From the NCBI GenBank assembly GCA_025059945.1, contig JANXDC010000006.1, positions 1-56,429 on the forward strand: a DNA stretch of 56,429 bases, given 5' to 3'. The stretch is from Bacteroidota bacterium. GTDB taxonomy: Bacteria; Bacteroidota; Rhodothermia; JANXDC01. Numbering within the stretch: the stretch's first letter is position 1; each line of letters begins with the position of its first letter. A program made the translations under genes and the position numbers. The notes beneath the pieces are model-generated. The model saw only the letters and a program-made list of their open reading frames with translations. It was not told the DNA's origin and ran no database searches. Shown here piece after piece: positions 1 to 7,750 of the stretch.

Positions 1-1
1 G

Positions 2-937
2 ACGAATCGGGATCTGGCGGCTTTGTGTTATGCGTTTTTGGCCCGTTATGAGGCCGCGGTGGCGCGTTCGCCGCAGGAGCGGGCGCAAGTCAACTGGAAC
101 CAGATCCTGCAGTGGATCTCCCGAGCCGTGACGCGGGACTACTTTGCCCAGGGCGACGGCAACCTGTGGTGGGCTGGGTACATATACCTAGGTCAGGACC
201 CCACGTGGACGCGGGCCGATTATAAGACGATCGGGCTGGCGGATCGCTCCAATCGGTACATCGACTGGCTCAACACGCCGCTGCTGAACCGGACGGAATT
301 CGTCATGGACCCGGATGACCGTCGCATAGGCACGGTGCTCAACGCCACGGGGGGGGCCATTTACTTCACTCTGGCGGGCTCCTCGTCGTTTCGAGCTGAA
401 CGGGGCACTTATCACTTCTCCCGTTACTTCCACAGCCGCTACCGCTACTTCCGGACGGGCGGCGCAACGGGGCCCATGCCTTTCGTGACCGTGCGCGAGA
501 TGCGGCTGCTGCGGGCTGAGGCTTTGCTCCGCACCGGTGGGGATCTTAACGAAGTGGCCGCGATCATCAACGAAACACGTGTGGCCAACGGCGGCCTGCC
601 TCCCGCCTCCGCGGCCGATGGGCGGGGCTCGCCCTCAGACGGAAACGCGCAGAACCCAGCTCGGGTGCGGGATCAGACCCTGTGGGCCAAGCTCAAGCGG
701 GAGTGGCTCTTTGAGAACTTCAACGTAACCTCCGGGCTGGCCTACTTTACGCGGCGCGGCTGGGGTGAGCTTGTATCCGGTACACCCCTGCATCTGCCCG
801 TTCCCGCTAACGAGCTGGAGACGCTCAGGCTCGAGGTCTACACGCACGGGGGCAATATCGGCGATGTGGCCCCGCGTGTGCAGGCCAACGTGCCCTTCAC
901 GCCCAAGCCCCTTACAGGACAGGTGGCTTTCGAGTAA
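2..937 (+). CDS. RagB/SusD family outer-membrane nutrient-binding lipoprotein, 5' truncated by the window edge
   Basis: SusD proteins sit on the outer face of the outer membrane and hand glycans or peptides to a partner SusC TonB-dependent channel. The reading frame is already open at base 2, so the signal peptide, lipobox and first TPR helices lie outside the window. What remains is the C-terminal part of the family: a helix of the form MRLLRAEALLRTG followed by an INETR turn, then a REWLFE helix and a closing ELETL segment before the last residues, as in the SusD/RagB C-terminal domain. A SusC receptor gene is expected just to the left but cannot be seen. A 9-bp hairpin follows the stop codon. 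Substrate cannot be judged. Confidence 0.8.
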   Translation, partial: TNRDLAALCYAFLARYEAAVARSPQERAQVNWNQILQWISRAVTRDYFAQGDGNLWWAGYIYLGQDPTWTRADYKTIGLADRSNRYIDWLNTPLLNRTEFVMDPDDRRIGTVLNATGGAIYFTLAGSSSFRAERGTYHFSRYFHSRYRYFRTGGATGPMPFVTVREMRLLRAEALLRTGGDLNEVAAIINETRVANGGLPPASAADGRGSPSDGNAQNPARVRDQTLWAKLKREWLFENFNVTSGLAYFTRRGWGELVSGTPLHLPVPANELETLRLEVYTHGGNIGDVAPRVQANVPFTPKPLTGQVAFE

Positions 938-967
938 CCGTCCCGGCATCACTGTGAGACCGCATAG

Positions 968-997
968 AGGGGCGGATTCCCCCCGGAGTCCGCCCCT
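968..997 (+). terminator. Hairpin after the SusD gene
   Basis: A perfect 9-bp inverted repeat (AGGGGCGGA / TCCGCCCCT) with a 12-base loop lies 30 bases after the SusD stop. It is followed only by ATTGCG, so it lacks a good T-run. It is a possible weak terminator or mRNA-stabilising hairpin. Confidence 0.5.
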
Positions 998-1064
998 ATT
1001 GCGTTTCGGAGCCGCAACCCTTTATTTCGCCTTCGGAGACGCTCATCCGTTCGGAGGAAAGGGT

Positions 1065-1553
1065 ATGCGCCGAGCACAGAGCTGGCTCTTGGGTATAGGC
1101 CTTTTTGTCGTGGGCTGCGCAGCCAGCGGGGGTCTTGCCGATGAGCCCGGCACATTGCGCTACGACTTGGGAGTGGCCGATAAGTTGCTTGTGCAGAACG
1201 ATCTTGTGCGATGGATTACGGAGCGTTTTCAGTACCAGATTTACCGCTTTGACCAGTCCATGGACGATCTCTACCTGGAGACGCTCTGGAAGAGCCGGCT
1301 TCCGGTGGCTGATGAGCCGGAAGCCGATGAGGTGCGTACTCGCCTTATCGTGCGCGGCCGCCCGCGGGGCAAGGGCTCTACGGCCGCCGAGCTGCAGGTG
1401 CTCACCCTTGAGGTCCAATATCAGGTCCGTCGCGGCCCGCAGTGGGTCTCTGCCGTCCCCTCCCCGCAGGCCCTGTCGCAGATTCGGGCGATGGCCAACG
1501 ACCTTAAGGACCGCATCGCAACGGCTCTGCGCAGTCCCTCGGGGCCCTGGTGA
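1065..1553 (+). CDS. Small lipoprotein of unknown function
   Basis: A 162-residue protein with an N-terminal basic-hydrophobic stretch ending in a lipobox-like FVVGC at about residues 14-18, so probably a lipid-anchored periplasmic or outer-membrane protein. The ATG at 1065 is chosen because GGAGGA lies 6 bases upstream; the longer open frame to the left overlaps the SusD gene and has no such site. The body is soluble, mixed alpha/beta, ending in a helical segment rich in Ala/Arg. I do not recognise a family. It follows the SusD gene in the same direction, with a hairpin between them. Confidence 0.6.
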   Translation: MRRAQSWLLGIGLFVVGCAASGGLADEPGTLRYDLGVADKLLVQNDLVRWITERFQYQIYRFDQSMDDLYLETLWKSRLPVADEPEADEVRTRLIVRGRPRGKGSTAAELQVLTLEVQYQVRRGPQWVSAVPSPQALSQIRAMANDLKDRIATALRSPSGPW

Positions 1554-1555
1554 GA

Positions 1556-2362
1556 TCAAGGCAGAAGGCGTAGTCGCCGGATTTGCCCCGCTTCGTTGCT
1601 GAGCACAAGCACCGAGCCATCAAAACAGATAGCTTCGGCCTGGCCAAAAGCGATCGGAACTCGCCGTGCGGGGCGCCGCAGAAATGGTACGTCAGGATCC
1701 CGGGACTCAAACAACCATATCGCCGTATACGTGAGCACGGCAAGACGACGTCCGTCTGGGGAAACGTCCGCGGCCGTCACCAGGCCCTGTATGTCCAGCG
1801 AGTCAAGCCGCTCCCAGGCTACGGGATCTTGTCGCAGCGAGGTGCTCCGGTACAAAACGGTCCGCCCATCCCCCCAACGTTTGGTGAGCACGTAGGCCTG
1901 GTCGCGCCAAATCCAGAGCGCTTCGGCGTCGAAATTGGAGGGAACGGCCGGAAACGTCTGCTGATCCGGGTATCGCAGGGGGATAAAGCGCACAGCCGTG
2001 GCTACGCTGTCCTCCCACGGATCGGGCTCGGGCACCACGTAAAGGCCCAGATCACGTCGTCTGCTTCCGTTGTTGCCGATATCGGCGATATAGAGCAGCC
2101 CGGACTCATCTACGGCGATGTCCTCCCAGTCTACATGCTGGGCCTCCGTTACGCGCACGGTGCGGATAAGACGGCCTGTGGAATCCACAGCGAACAAACG
2201 GGGGCTATCGCCGGAATCGTTATGCGTCCAGTAGACGTTTGCATAACGACGGCTGCGTACTATACCGGAGCTCTCTTGGATCTCCGGGCTCAAGAAACGG
2301 TACGCTGTCCAGGAGATCGAATCCGCCGTTAGCGCAAGCAGAAGAGCTAGCCCAGCTCCCAT
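1556..2362 (-). CDS. Secreted beta-propeller-like protein (SdiA-regulated/esterase-like type)
   Basis: A 268-residue protein. ATG at 2362 is preferred (GGGAG a few bases upstream); it begins with a short signal-peptide-like segment MGAGLALLLALTADS. The longer open frame further upstream runs through the citrate synthase terminator and is unlikely to be translated. The body has repeated propeller-type strands: SSGIV, YWTHNDSGDSPRLFAVD, DWEDIAVDESGLLYIADIGNN, AADVSPDGRRLAVLTY and LSNEAGQIRRL. This matches secreted propeller proteins often annotated as SdiA-regulated or phytase/esterase-like. No catalytic site could be assigned. It lies just downstream of gltA on the same strand, but a strong terminator separates them. 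Confidence 0.55.
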   Translation of the reverse strand: MGAGLALLLALTADSISWTAYRFLSPEIQESSGIVRSRRYANVYWTHNDSGDSPRLFAVDSTGRLIRTVRVTEAQHVDWEDIAVDESGLLYIADIGNNGSRRRDLGLYVVPEPDPWEDSVATAVRFIPLRYPDQQTFPAVPSNFDAEALWIWRDQAYVLTKRWGDGRTVLYRSTSLRQDPVAWERLDSLDIQGLVTAADVSPDGRRLAVLTYTAIWLFESRDPDVPFLRRPARRVPIAFGQAEAICFDGSVLVLSNEAGQIRRLRLLP

Positions 2363-2408
2363 ACGATGCTCCCGGAGAAGGGTCGCTTTCTTTCCACGCC
2401 GGAAAAGC

Positions 2409-2447
2409 GCAGAGGCCCTATTCTTGCCCAAAGAACAGGGCCTCTGC
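2409..2447 (-). terminator. Rho-independent terminator of citrate synthase
   Basis: An 11-bp perfect stem (GCAGAGGCCCT / AGGGCCTCTGC) extended inward by five more pairs after one mismatch, with a 5-base loop. On the minus strand it is followed by GCTTTTCC. It sits 19 bases after the gltA stop. Confidence 0.8.
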
Positions 2448-2465
2448 GGGGGAGAGCTCCCGCCC

Positions 2466-3620
2466 CTAGCGCTCAGCAATCGGCACGTATTCCAGGTTCA
2501 TGGGGCCCACGTAGGCCGCCCGAGGCCGAATGAGCCGGTTGTTGGCGTACTGCTCCATGAGGTGGGCGGTCCAGCCTACCATCCGAGCCATGGCGAAGAT
2601 GGTCGTAAACAGATCCAAGGGAATGCCCAGCGTGTAGTACACGGGGGCAGAGTAGAAGTCGACATTCGGGTCCAGACCTTTCTCTCGCTTCATAACCTCT
2701 TGGATGCGCTGGGCCATTTGCAGCCATTTCCCCGCTTCGGGGTTGGTCTCGGCGAGATGAGCTACGAGCGCTCGCAGTTCGATGGCCCGCGGATCGACGG
2801 TCTTATAAACCCGATGCCCAAAGCCCATGATGCGTTCTTTGCGTGCAAGCTTATCCTTGATCCAGGTTTCGATGTCAGCGCCGCTTTGGTTCAACTCCAG
2901 AAGCATCTCCATGACCCCGGTATTGGCCCCGCCGTGTAAGGGACCCTTTAAGGCGCCTATGGCTCCCGTGACGGCGGCGTGCATATCGGCCTGCGTGGAG
3001 GCGATCACGCGTGCCGTAAAGGTAGAGGCGTTAAGGCCGTGTTCAGCATGTAGGATGAGACAGACGTCGAAAATATGCTCCCGGTCGGGATCGGGTGCGG
3101 CGCCATTGAGCATATAGAGGAAATTGTGCGCCGTGCTGCCTTTAGGAAGTGGAGGGATGATCTCCAGGCCTTGACGGGACCGGTGGAAGGCGGCGATGAT
3201 GGTAGGGGTCTGAGCCGTGAGCCGGATCGCCTTGCGCAAACTCGCTTCGGGGGAGAAGTCCTCCACATCGGGGTCATATAAGGCTAGCAGGGAGATGGCC
3301 GTGCGCAGCACGTCCATGGGTTCGGCTTTCGGAGGAGCTTGGCGGATGAAGTCCAACACCGCTTCGGGGAGCTGTCGGTTGGCTTGCAGTTGGCGCGTAA
3401 GCTCCTCCAGCTCCTCTGTCTTGGGCAGGCGACCGTACCAAAGAAGATAAGCCGTCTCCTCGAACGTAGAGCGTTTGGCTAGTGTGTCGATGTCATAGCC
3501 CCGGTAGAGCAGAATCCCCTGCTGCCCGTCGATCATACACAGATGGCTTTCCAGGGCGATCACGCCCTCCAGGCCGAATTTGAGTTCCGGTTTGGCCTGG
3601 ACGTTGGGTTCTGTGCTCAT
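2466..3620 (-). CDS. gltA: Citrate synthase
   Basis: Condenses acetyl-CoA with oxaloacetate to citrate as the entry step of the TCA cycle in the cytoplasm. The 384-residue length and sequence fit the short prokaryotic citrate synthase type found in archaea, Gram-positives and Bacteroidota. The catalytic triad is visible: His229 in LHGGAN, His269 in GFGHRVY and Asp321 in NVDFYSAP; His194 in HAEHGLNAS is the further conserved histidine. The ATG at 3620 is chosen over the TTG two codons upstream because GGAGG ends 6 bases before it. It has its own promoter at 3696-3724, a palindrome near the predicted transcription start, and its own terminator, so it is a single-gene unit. Confidence 0.96.
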   Translation of the reverse strand: MSTEPNVQAKPELKFGLEGVIALESHLCMIDGQQGILLYRGYDIDTLAKRSTFEETAYLLWYGRLPKTEELEELTRQLQANRQLPEAVLDFIRQAPPKAEPMDVLRTAISLLALYDPDVEDFSPEASLRKAIRLTAQTPTIIAAFHRSRQGLEIIPPLPKGSTAHNFLYMLNGAAPDPDREHIFDVCLILHAEHGLNASTFTARVIASTQADMHAAVTGAIGALKGPLHGGANTGVMEMLLELNQSGADIETWIKDKLARKERIMGFGHRVYKTVDPRAIELRALVAHLAETNPEAGKWLQMAQRIQEVMKREKGLDPNVDFYSAPVYYTLGIPLDLFTTIFAMARMVGWTAHLMEQYANNRLIRPRAAYVGPMNLEYVPIAER

Positions 3621-3674
3621 AATCAACCTCCGTGCGCTGGCTATCTATGTAGTGGGTTATGGGGAAAACGCGGT

Positions 3675-3689
3675 GGACAGGGGCTGTCC
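3675..3689 (-). promoter_or_regulatory. Palindrome at the gltA transcription start region
   Basis: A perfect 6-bp inverted repeat GGACAG-GGG-CTGTCC lies 7 bases downstream of the minus-strand TATATT box and 55 bases before the gltA ATG. It could be an operator or a small hairpin at the 5' end of the mRNA. The regulator is unknown. Confidence 0.4.
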
Positions 3690-3695
3690 CAGTTG

Positions 3696-3724
3696 AATAT
3701 ACCGCGCTAGCCCCGAGCAGTCAA
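3696..3724 (-). promoter_or_regulatory. Promoter of gltA
   Basis: On the minus strand TTGACT, 17 bases, TATATT. It satisfies the sigma-70 form and also the Bacteroidota spacing (TTG, 20 bases, TATATTCA). It lies about 75 bases before the gltA start. Confidence 0.65.
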
Positions 3725-3858
3725 CGAGGATCCCTGGTGGGTAGTTTTTACCCCCATCCGGGTTCGTTTCTTCCGATTGCGATTCGGATTTTGGCTCGTT
3801 TGCCAAGGGGAGGAAGGTGGTACGGTTTTCTCTAGTACCTGCTGCTGGAGGCGAGAAG

Positions 3859-3951
3859 ATGAGCGCGCTGTTAGTGGTAAGCATTACGATCGCAAGTCTG
3901 TGGTTATTGTTCCGGGTTGACCGGGCTTATAGCCCGGACGTCGAATTGTAG
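3859..3951 (+). CDS. Small single-pass membrane peptide (30 residues)
   Basis: ATG at 3859 follows GGAGGCGAGAAG, with GGAGG about 8 bases upstream, and opens a 30-codon frame ending in TAG. The peptide has about 18 mostly hydrophobic residues ([18 protein letters not shown]) and then a charged tail [12 protein letters not shown], the form of a small bitopic membrane protein. A near-ideal rho-independent terminator follows at 3998-4030, making a compact unit in the gap between gltA and rnhA. No homologue is known to me. TTTG-N18-TACGGTTT at 3799-3828 might be a promoter, but its spacing differs from the others in the window. Confidence 0.45.
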   Translation: MSALLVVSITIASLWLLFRVDRAYSPDVEL

Positions 3952-3997
3952 CGAAACCCTTCTCCTCCTCCATACACCCCGAAGCCCCTTGGTCCCG

Positions 3998-4030
3998 ACG
4001 GCGCCGTGGAGAGCGGCGCCGTGCTTTTTT
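3998..4030 (+). terminator. Rho-independent terminator after the small peptide ORF
   Basis: A perfect 9-bp stem (ACGGCGCCG / CGGCGCCGT) with a 7-base loop is followed by GC and six T residues. It terminates transcription arriving from the left, where the only candidate unit is the 30-residue ORF. Confidence 0.85.
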
Positions 4031-4059
4031 GAACCGAGCCCTCAGGGGCTGTATTTTGA
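4029..4059 (+). promoter_or_regulatory. Possible promoter of rnhA-tsaE-pseudokinase
   Basis: TTG at 4029-4031, 20 bases, TATTTTGA at 4052-4059. The spacing matches the other promoter-like sites here, but the box is imperfect and the TTG overlaps the terminator T-run. If real, transcription would start almost at the rnhA GTG codon. Confidence 0.3.
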
Positions 4060-4064
4060 TAATC

Positions 4065-4532
4065 GTGGGAACGCCTCGTAAAACCGTAGACGTGTACACC
4101 GACGGGGCCTGCCTGGGCAATCCAGGACCCGGCGGATGGGCGGCCCTGCTGCGTTACGGGGAGCACGAGCGCGAACTAGTCGGGGCCGAAGCCGAGACCA
4201 CCAATAACCGCATGGAGCTGCGGGCCGCCGTTGAGGCGCTGCGCGCCCTTAAGGAACCCTGTCGGGTTCGGCTGCACACGGATAGCGCTTATCTACACCA
4301 GGCTTTTTCCGCCGGCTGGCTCGATCGATGGCGTGCGCGGAACTGGCGCACCCAAGACGGCAAACCCGTCAAAAACCAGGATCTGTGGCAGGCGCTTCTG
4401 GAGGCCATGCGGTCGCATGAGGTCGTCTGGATCAAAGTGCCCGGGCACGCCGGGGACCCCATGAACGAGCGCGTCGACCGACTGGCTCGTCAAGCGGCCA
4501 TGAGCTTAATGACCTCGCTGGAGGAGCGGTAA
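4065..4532 (+). CDS. rnhA: Ribonuclease HI
   Basis: Cleaves the RNA strand of RNA-DNA hybrids, removing primers and R-loops. With the GTG start at 4065 the protein is 155 residues, the usual length of the family. All four metal-binding acids are visible: Asp13 (VYTDGA), Glu51 (NNRMELRA), Asp73 (LHTDSAY) and Asp138 (NERVDRLA), with His128 in the flexible loop VPGHAGD. An in-frame TTG at 4029 lies in the terminator and is not a credible start. No ribosome site precedes the GTG, so the leader may be very short. tsaE follows directly after the stop codon. Confidence 0.93.
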   Translation: MGTPRKTVDVYTDGACLGNPGPGGWAALLRYGEHERELVGAEAETTNNRMELRAAVEALRALKEPCRVRLHTDSAYLHQAFSAGWLDRWRARNWRTQDGKPVKNQDLWQALLEAMRSHEVVWIKVPGHAGDPMNERVDRLARQAAMSLMTSLEER

Positions 4533-4973
4533 GTGCTCATCCTGCACACATACAGCCCAGAGGAGAGCCGCCGTCTAGGCCGGGAGCTGGCTCTGCGGTT
4601 GCGTCCCGGTGACGTTGTGGCCCTGTACGGCGAGCTGGGTGCGGGCAAGACGTGCTTCGTCCAAGGGGTGTGCGCGCAACTGGGGGTACGGGAGCCCGTC
4701 ACGAGCCCCACGTTCACCTTGGTGCACGCTTACCAGGGAGAGAGCCTTCCGGTGTATCATCTGGACCTGTATCGGCTCGCAAGTCTAGAGGAGCTCTACG
4801 AGCTGGGCTATGAGGACTACCTGTATGGGGAGGGGGTCTGTCTGATTGAATGGGCCGATCGGATGGAGCCGCTCCTGCCAGAGGCCGCTTGGCGTGTGCG
4901 CCTGCGCTATGGTGAAGATCCCCAAGAGCGCATCGTAGAGCTTACGCCGCCGCCTGAGCGGGGTTGGGGATGA
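4533..4973 (+). CDS. tsaE: tRNA threonylcarbamoyladenosine biosynthesis ATPase TsaE
   Basis: TsaE is the P-loop ATPase that helps the TsaB-TsaD complex make the t6A modification of ANN-decoding tRNAs. The 146-residue length is normal. The Walker A motif GELGAGKT is at residues 33-40, followed by the family motifs VTSPTFTLVH and HLDLYRL. A GTG start at 4533 abuts the rnhA stop, with GAGGAG about 8 bases upstream inside rnhA. Its TGA overlaps the ATG of the next gene, so the three genes look like one transcript. TsaB and TsaD are not in the window. Confidence 0.93.
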   Translation: MLILHTYSPEESRRLGRELALRLRPGDVVALYGELGAGKTCFVQGVCAQLGVREPVTSPTFTLVHAYQGESLPVYHLDLYRLASLEELYELGYEDYLYGEGVCLIEWADRMEPLLPEAAWRVRLRYGEDPQERIVELTPPPERGWG

Positions 4974-7750
4974 GGTGTTGGCGTTGCCAGGCTATCCTGG
5001 AGGGTAACGCGCCCCTTAGCTGTCCCTATTGTGGGGCGAGGTGTTCTGCGCCTGAGGCCTTGCCGGCCGGCGCGCAGCTCAAAGGGGGTGTCTACCGGAT
5101 AGAGGCCGCCAAAGGCGGGGATGCGGTAAACCTGTGCTACGAGGCCGAGCACCTGCCCAGCGGCCGTCGCGTGTGGATACGGGAGCTCTTGCTGTCCGCT
5201 TGTGTGCTCGGTCGGGGTCCCGGTGCGGAAGTCCAGGTGCGCCCAGAGCGCGAAGAGCTGTGGTTTAAGGCATACGATCGATTTCGCCGGGAAGCGGAGC
5301 TCTTGCTGCAAGCGCGTCACCCGAGCTTGCAGCTGCTTATCGATTGGTTTGAAGAACGGGGCACCGTCTATCAGGTCCTCGAGCCTCCCCCAGAGGGGGC
5401 AAGCCTATGGACCTTGTTGCGTGAGCATCCCCTAGGAGGCGGACTAGAGGAGGCGCTCGTAGTCTCCTGGTTGTTGCAAATAGCCGAGGGACTGGAGAGC
5501 CTGCATGAGCTCGGTTGGTTGCATCTGGATCTGCGGCCAGAACAAGTGCACATTGGACCGGATCGGCGCGCCGTGCTTCTGGGATATGCCGGAGCACGCC
5601 GGATGATCGAGCTCTACCTAAATGCACTCTCCGCCGATTTCTTTACCCCGCCTGAGCTGCTTACGGGTCGTGAGCTGAGCCCCGCAGCCGACGTCTACGG
5701 ACTGGCCCTTGTGGGCGCAGTGGCCCTGCTGGGCTTTCGCTGGCTAAAGAAGCGGGCGCGTCCGGAGATCGCCGAGCTGGAGGAGGCCTTCTCCGATTCC
5801 CCCTGGCGTTCTGTTTTACGCGCCGGCCTAGAGCCGAACCCCAGGGCGCGTCCCCCCCGGGTCTCCCTCTGGGTCCGAAACGTCCCCCTAAGGGCTATGT
5901 TGTGGGGAACTTCCCCCGCCGCTGGGTCGGATGGACCCGCGAAGCTGGGTACGAGGAGCATCTGGGGGCAACATGTAGCCGCCATAGAGGCGCTGGCCTG
6001 GCATCCCCGGGGCGGACGTTGGGCCACAGCCGGTGCCGATGGCACAGTGCGGCTCTGGGATCTGGATCCGCTTGGCTGTCGAGCCGTTTTACGCAACCCA
6101 TCTGGACCCGTTCTCAGCCTAACCTGGGAGCCCGATGGAGAACACCTGCTCACCGGGGGTCTTCATCAGAGCGCAGAATCCGAAAGCGAGTTTTGCGGGG
6201 AGCTGCGCCGCTGGCGTCTTGCTGACGGGACGTGTGTCGAGGTGGTACTCGCTCATCGGTACTCGATAACGGCCCTAGACTGCTCCCCCGATGGGCGTTG
6301 GCTCGCTACGGGAGGAGGAGATGGACGGGTCGGTATATGGAATCGGGAGCATCTGGAGCCGCTTCGCCTGCTTGCGGGACACGGGCACGTGGTCGGAGTT
6401 GTGCGCTTCTCCCCGGATGGTCGATATCTGGCCTCGAGCTCTTGGCACGCCGATCTGGCGCGCCAGTGGGTGCGCGGGGAGGTGCGGATCTGGGAGGTTT
6501 CCTCTGGCCGCTGTGTGCGTATTATTCGTGCTCACGACCGAAACATCTTGGATATGGCCTGGCTCGATGGGGGAGCCTGCATCGCCTCAGCCGGCTTAGA
6601 CGGTCGGGTGCTCATCTGGGACTGGCTCCACGGCGTGCAGAAGCAGAGCCTCACCGTCCATCGAAATGGCCTTGTCAGTTTAGATCTCTCTCCCGACGGC
6701 CAGCTGCTTGCGGCCGCAGGCGAGGATGGGCGATTATACCTTTGGAACGTTCCGCAGGGGCGGCTGCTGCGGCAGTTATCCGGTCATACGGCTACCCCCT
6801 GCCGGGTGCGATGGTCGCCTAAGCCGCAAGAAGGGCTGCTATCGAGCGATGAACGGGGGGACCTGCTTTACTGGGATCATTTCCGTCAAACTGCTCAGCT
6901 TCTAGGAGGGGGTCTACCTAGTGTGCGCGGCCTTGCCTGGGAGCCCGGAGCAAGGCGCATCTGGATTGCCGGGCCCTATGGGATCGAGCGATGGCGCTAC
7001 CCCGAAGGACTCTGGGAGAGGAGCCTTTGGCATAGCGAGCGCCCCATCTTGCGGCTTGTGCCCCATCAGGGGGGTACGCTCCTGGCCATCGTGCTTGAGC
7101 AGGAAGTGCAGATTTGGGATAGCCGAGAGCATCGCCGAGTGGGTGTTTTCTCCCTGGAGGCAGATCCTTCGTGTCTAGTCTGGTCCCCGGAAGGCCGATA
7201 TCTGGCTGTAGGCAGGCGTGAGGGGGGTCTGGTTGTGCTCAATCCCCTTACGGGTCGTCCGCTGTTGGAGGCGTTTAGGGGCGAACCGGTATACGCGTTG
7301 GCCTGGCATCCGGAGGCTGCGCTGCTGTACGTAGCTTTTGGCAATGGATCCCTGTGGCAGCTTGCGCTCGATTCGTCATCCCCGCATCCGATAGGGGCCC
7401 AGGAGCATCCGATTCGGTTTCTCGTTCCCCTCTCTAGACCCGACCATCTCCTGACAGCTGACCAACGAGGAGCTTGGCGAGTGTGGAATATAGCCTCCCG
7501 CCGGGTCAGTGCCCCCGTTGTGGCGCATCCCGAGGGGGCGATCACGGCCCTCTGTGTCTGGGGGCGGACCCTCTATACGGGCAGCGAAAAAGGCCAGATC
7601 CGCGTTTGGAACTGGGGGGATAGGCAGCTATACACGGAGCTTAAGGGTCATAACGGCGCCATTACCGTGCTCATGCCCGATCCAGAGGGGGGAGGGCTCT
7701 TCTCCGGGGCCGAGGACGGTGATGTGCGGTACTGGGTTCCTCTGCCATAG
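4970..7750 (+). CDS. Zinc-ribbon, serine/threonine pseudokinase and 14-blade WD40 protein
   Basis: A 926-residue fusion starting at ATG 4970, which overlaps the tsaE stop (ATGA). Residues 3-25 carry four cysteines in two CxxC pairs (CWRC, CPYC), a zinc ribbon. Residues 40-310 have the layout of bacterial Ser/Thr kinases, but the VAIK lysine is Arg71, the catalytic loop reads HLDLRPEQ (Asp187 kept, Lys to Arg189, Asn to Gln192) and the DFG motif is Gly205-Tyr-Ala. It is therefore probably a pseudokinase. From about residue 330 I count 14 WD-type blades ending in forms such as VRLWDL, VGIWNR, VRIWEV, VLIWDW, LYLWNV and IRVWNW, enough for two seven-blade propellers. No transmembrane segment is evident. 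The likely role is a cytoplasmic scaffold; partners are unknown. Confidence 0.85.
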   Translation: MRCWRCQAILEGNAPLSCPYCGARCSAPEALPAGAQLKGGVYRIEAAKGGDAVNLCYEAEHLPSGRRVWIRELLLSACVLGRGPGAEVQVRPEREELWFKAYDRFRREAELLLQARHPSLQLLIDWFEERGTVYQVLEPPPEGASLWTLLREHPLGGGLEEALVVSWLLQIAEGLESLHELGWLHLDLRPEQVHIGPDRRAVLLGYAGARRMIELYLNALSADFFTPPELLTGRELSPAADVYGLALVGAVALLGFRWLKKRARPEIAELEEAFSDSPWRSVLRAGLEPNPRARPPRVSLWVRNVPLRAMLWGTSPAAGSDGPAKLGTRSIWGQHVAAIEALAWHPRGGRWATAGADGTVRLWDLDPLGCRAVLRNPSGPVLSLTWEPDGEHLLTGGLHQSAESESEFCGELRRWRLADGTCVEVVLAHRYSITALDCSPDGRWLATGGGDGRVGIWNREHLEPLRLLAGHGHVVGVVRFSPDGRYLASSSWHADLARQWVRGEVRIWEVSSGRCVRIIRAHDRNILDMAWLDGGACIASAGLDGRVLIWDWLHGVQKQSLTVHRNGLVSLDLSPDGQLLAAAGEDGRLYLWNVPQGRLLRQLSGHTATPCRVRWSPKPQEGLLSSDERGDLLYWDHFRQTAQLLGGGLPSVRGLAWEPGARRIWIAGPYGIERWRYPEGLWERSLWHSERPILRLVPHQGGTLLAIVLEQEVQIWDSREHRRVGVFSLEADPSCLVWSPEGRYLAVGRREGGLVVLNPLTGRPLLEAFRGEPVYALAWHPEAALLYVAFGNGSLWQLALDSSSPHPIGAQEHPIRFLVPLSRPDHLLTADQRGAWRVWNIASRRVSAPVVAHPEGAITALCVWGRTLYTGSEKGQIRVWNWGDRQLYTELKGHNGAITVLMPDPEGGGLFSGAEDGDVRYWVPLP

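Noticed and set aside
1583-2332. 249-codon plus-strand frame opposite the propeller gene
   Set aside because: The minus-strand protein has clear repeats and a signal peptide; the plus-strand product has none.
3900-3975. tRNA-like string ending in CTCCTCCA
   Set aside because: The acceptor and T-arm do not pair; the region is better explained by the small ORF and its terminator.
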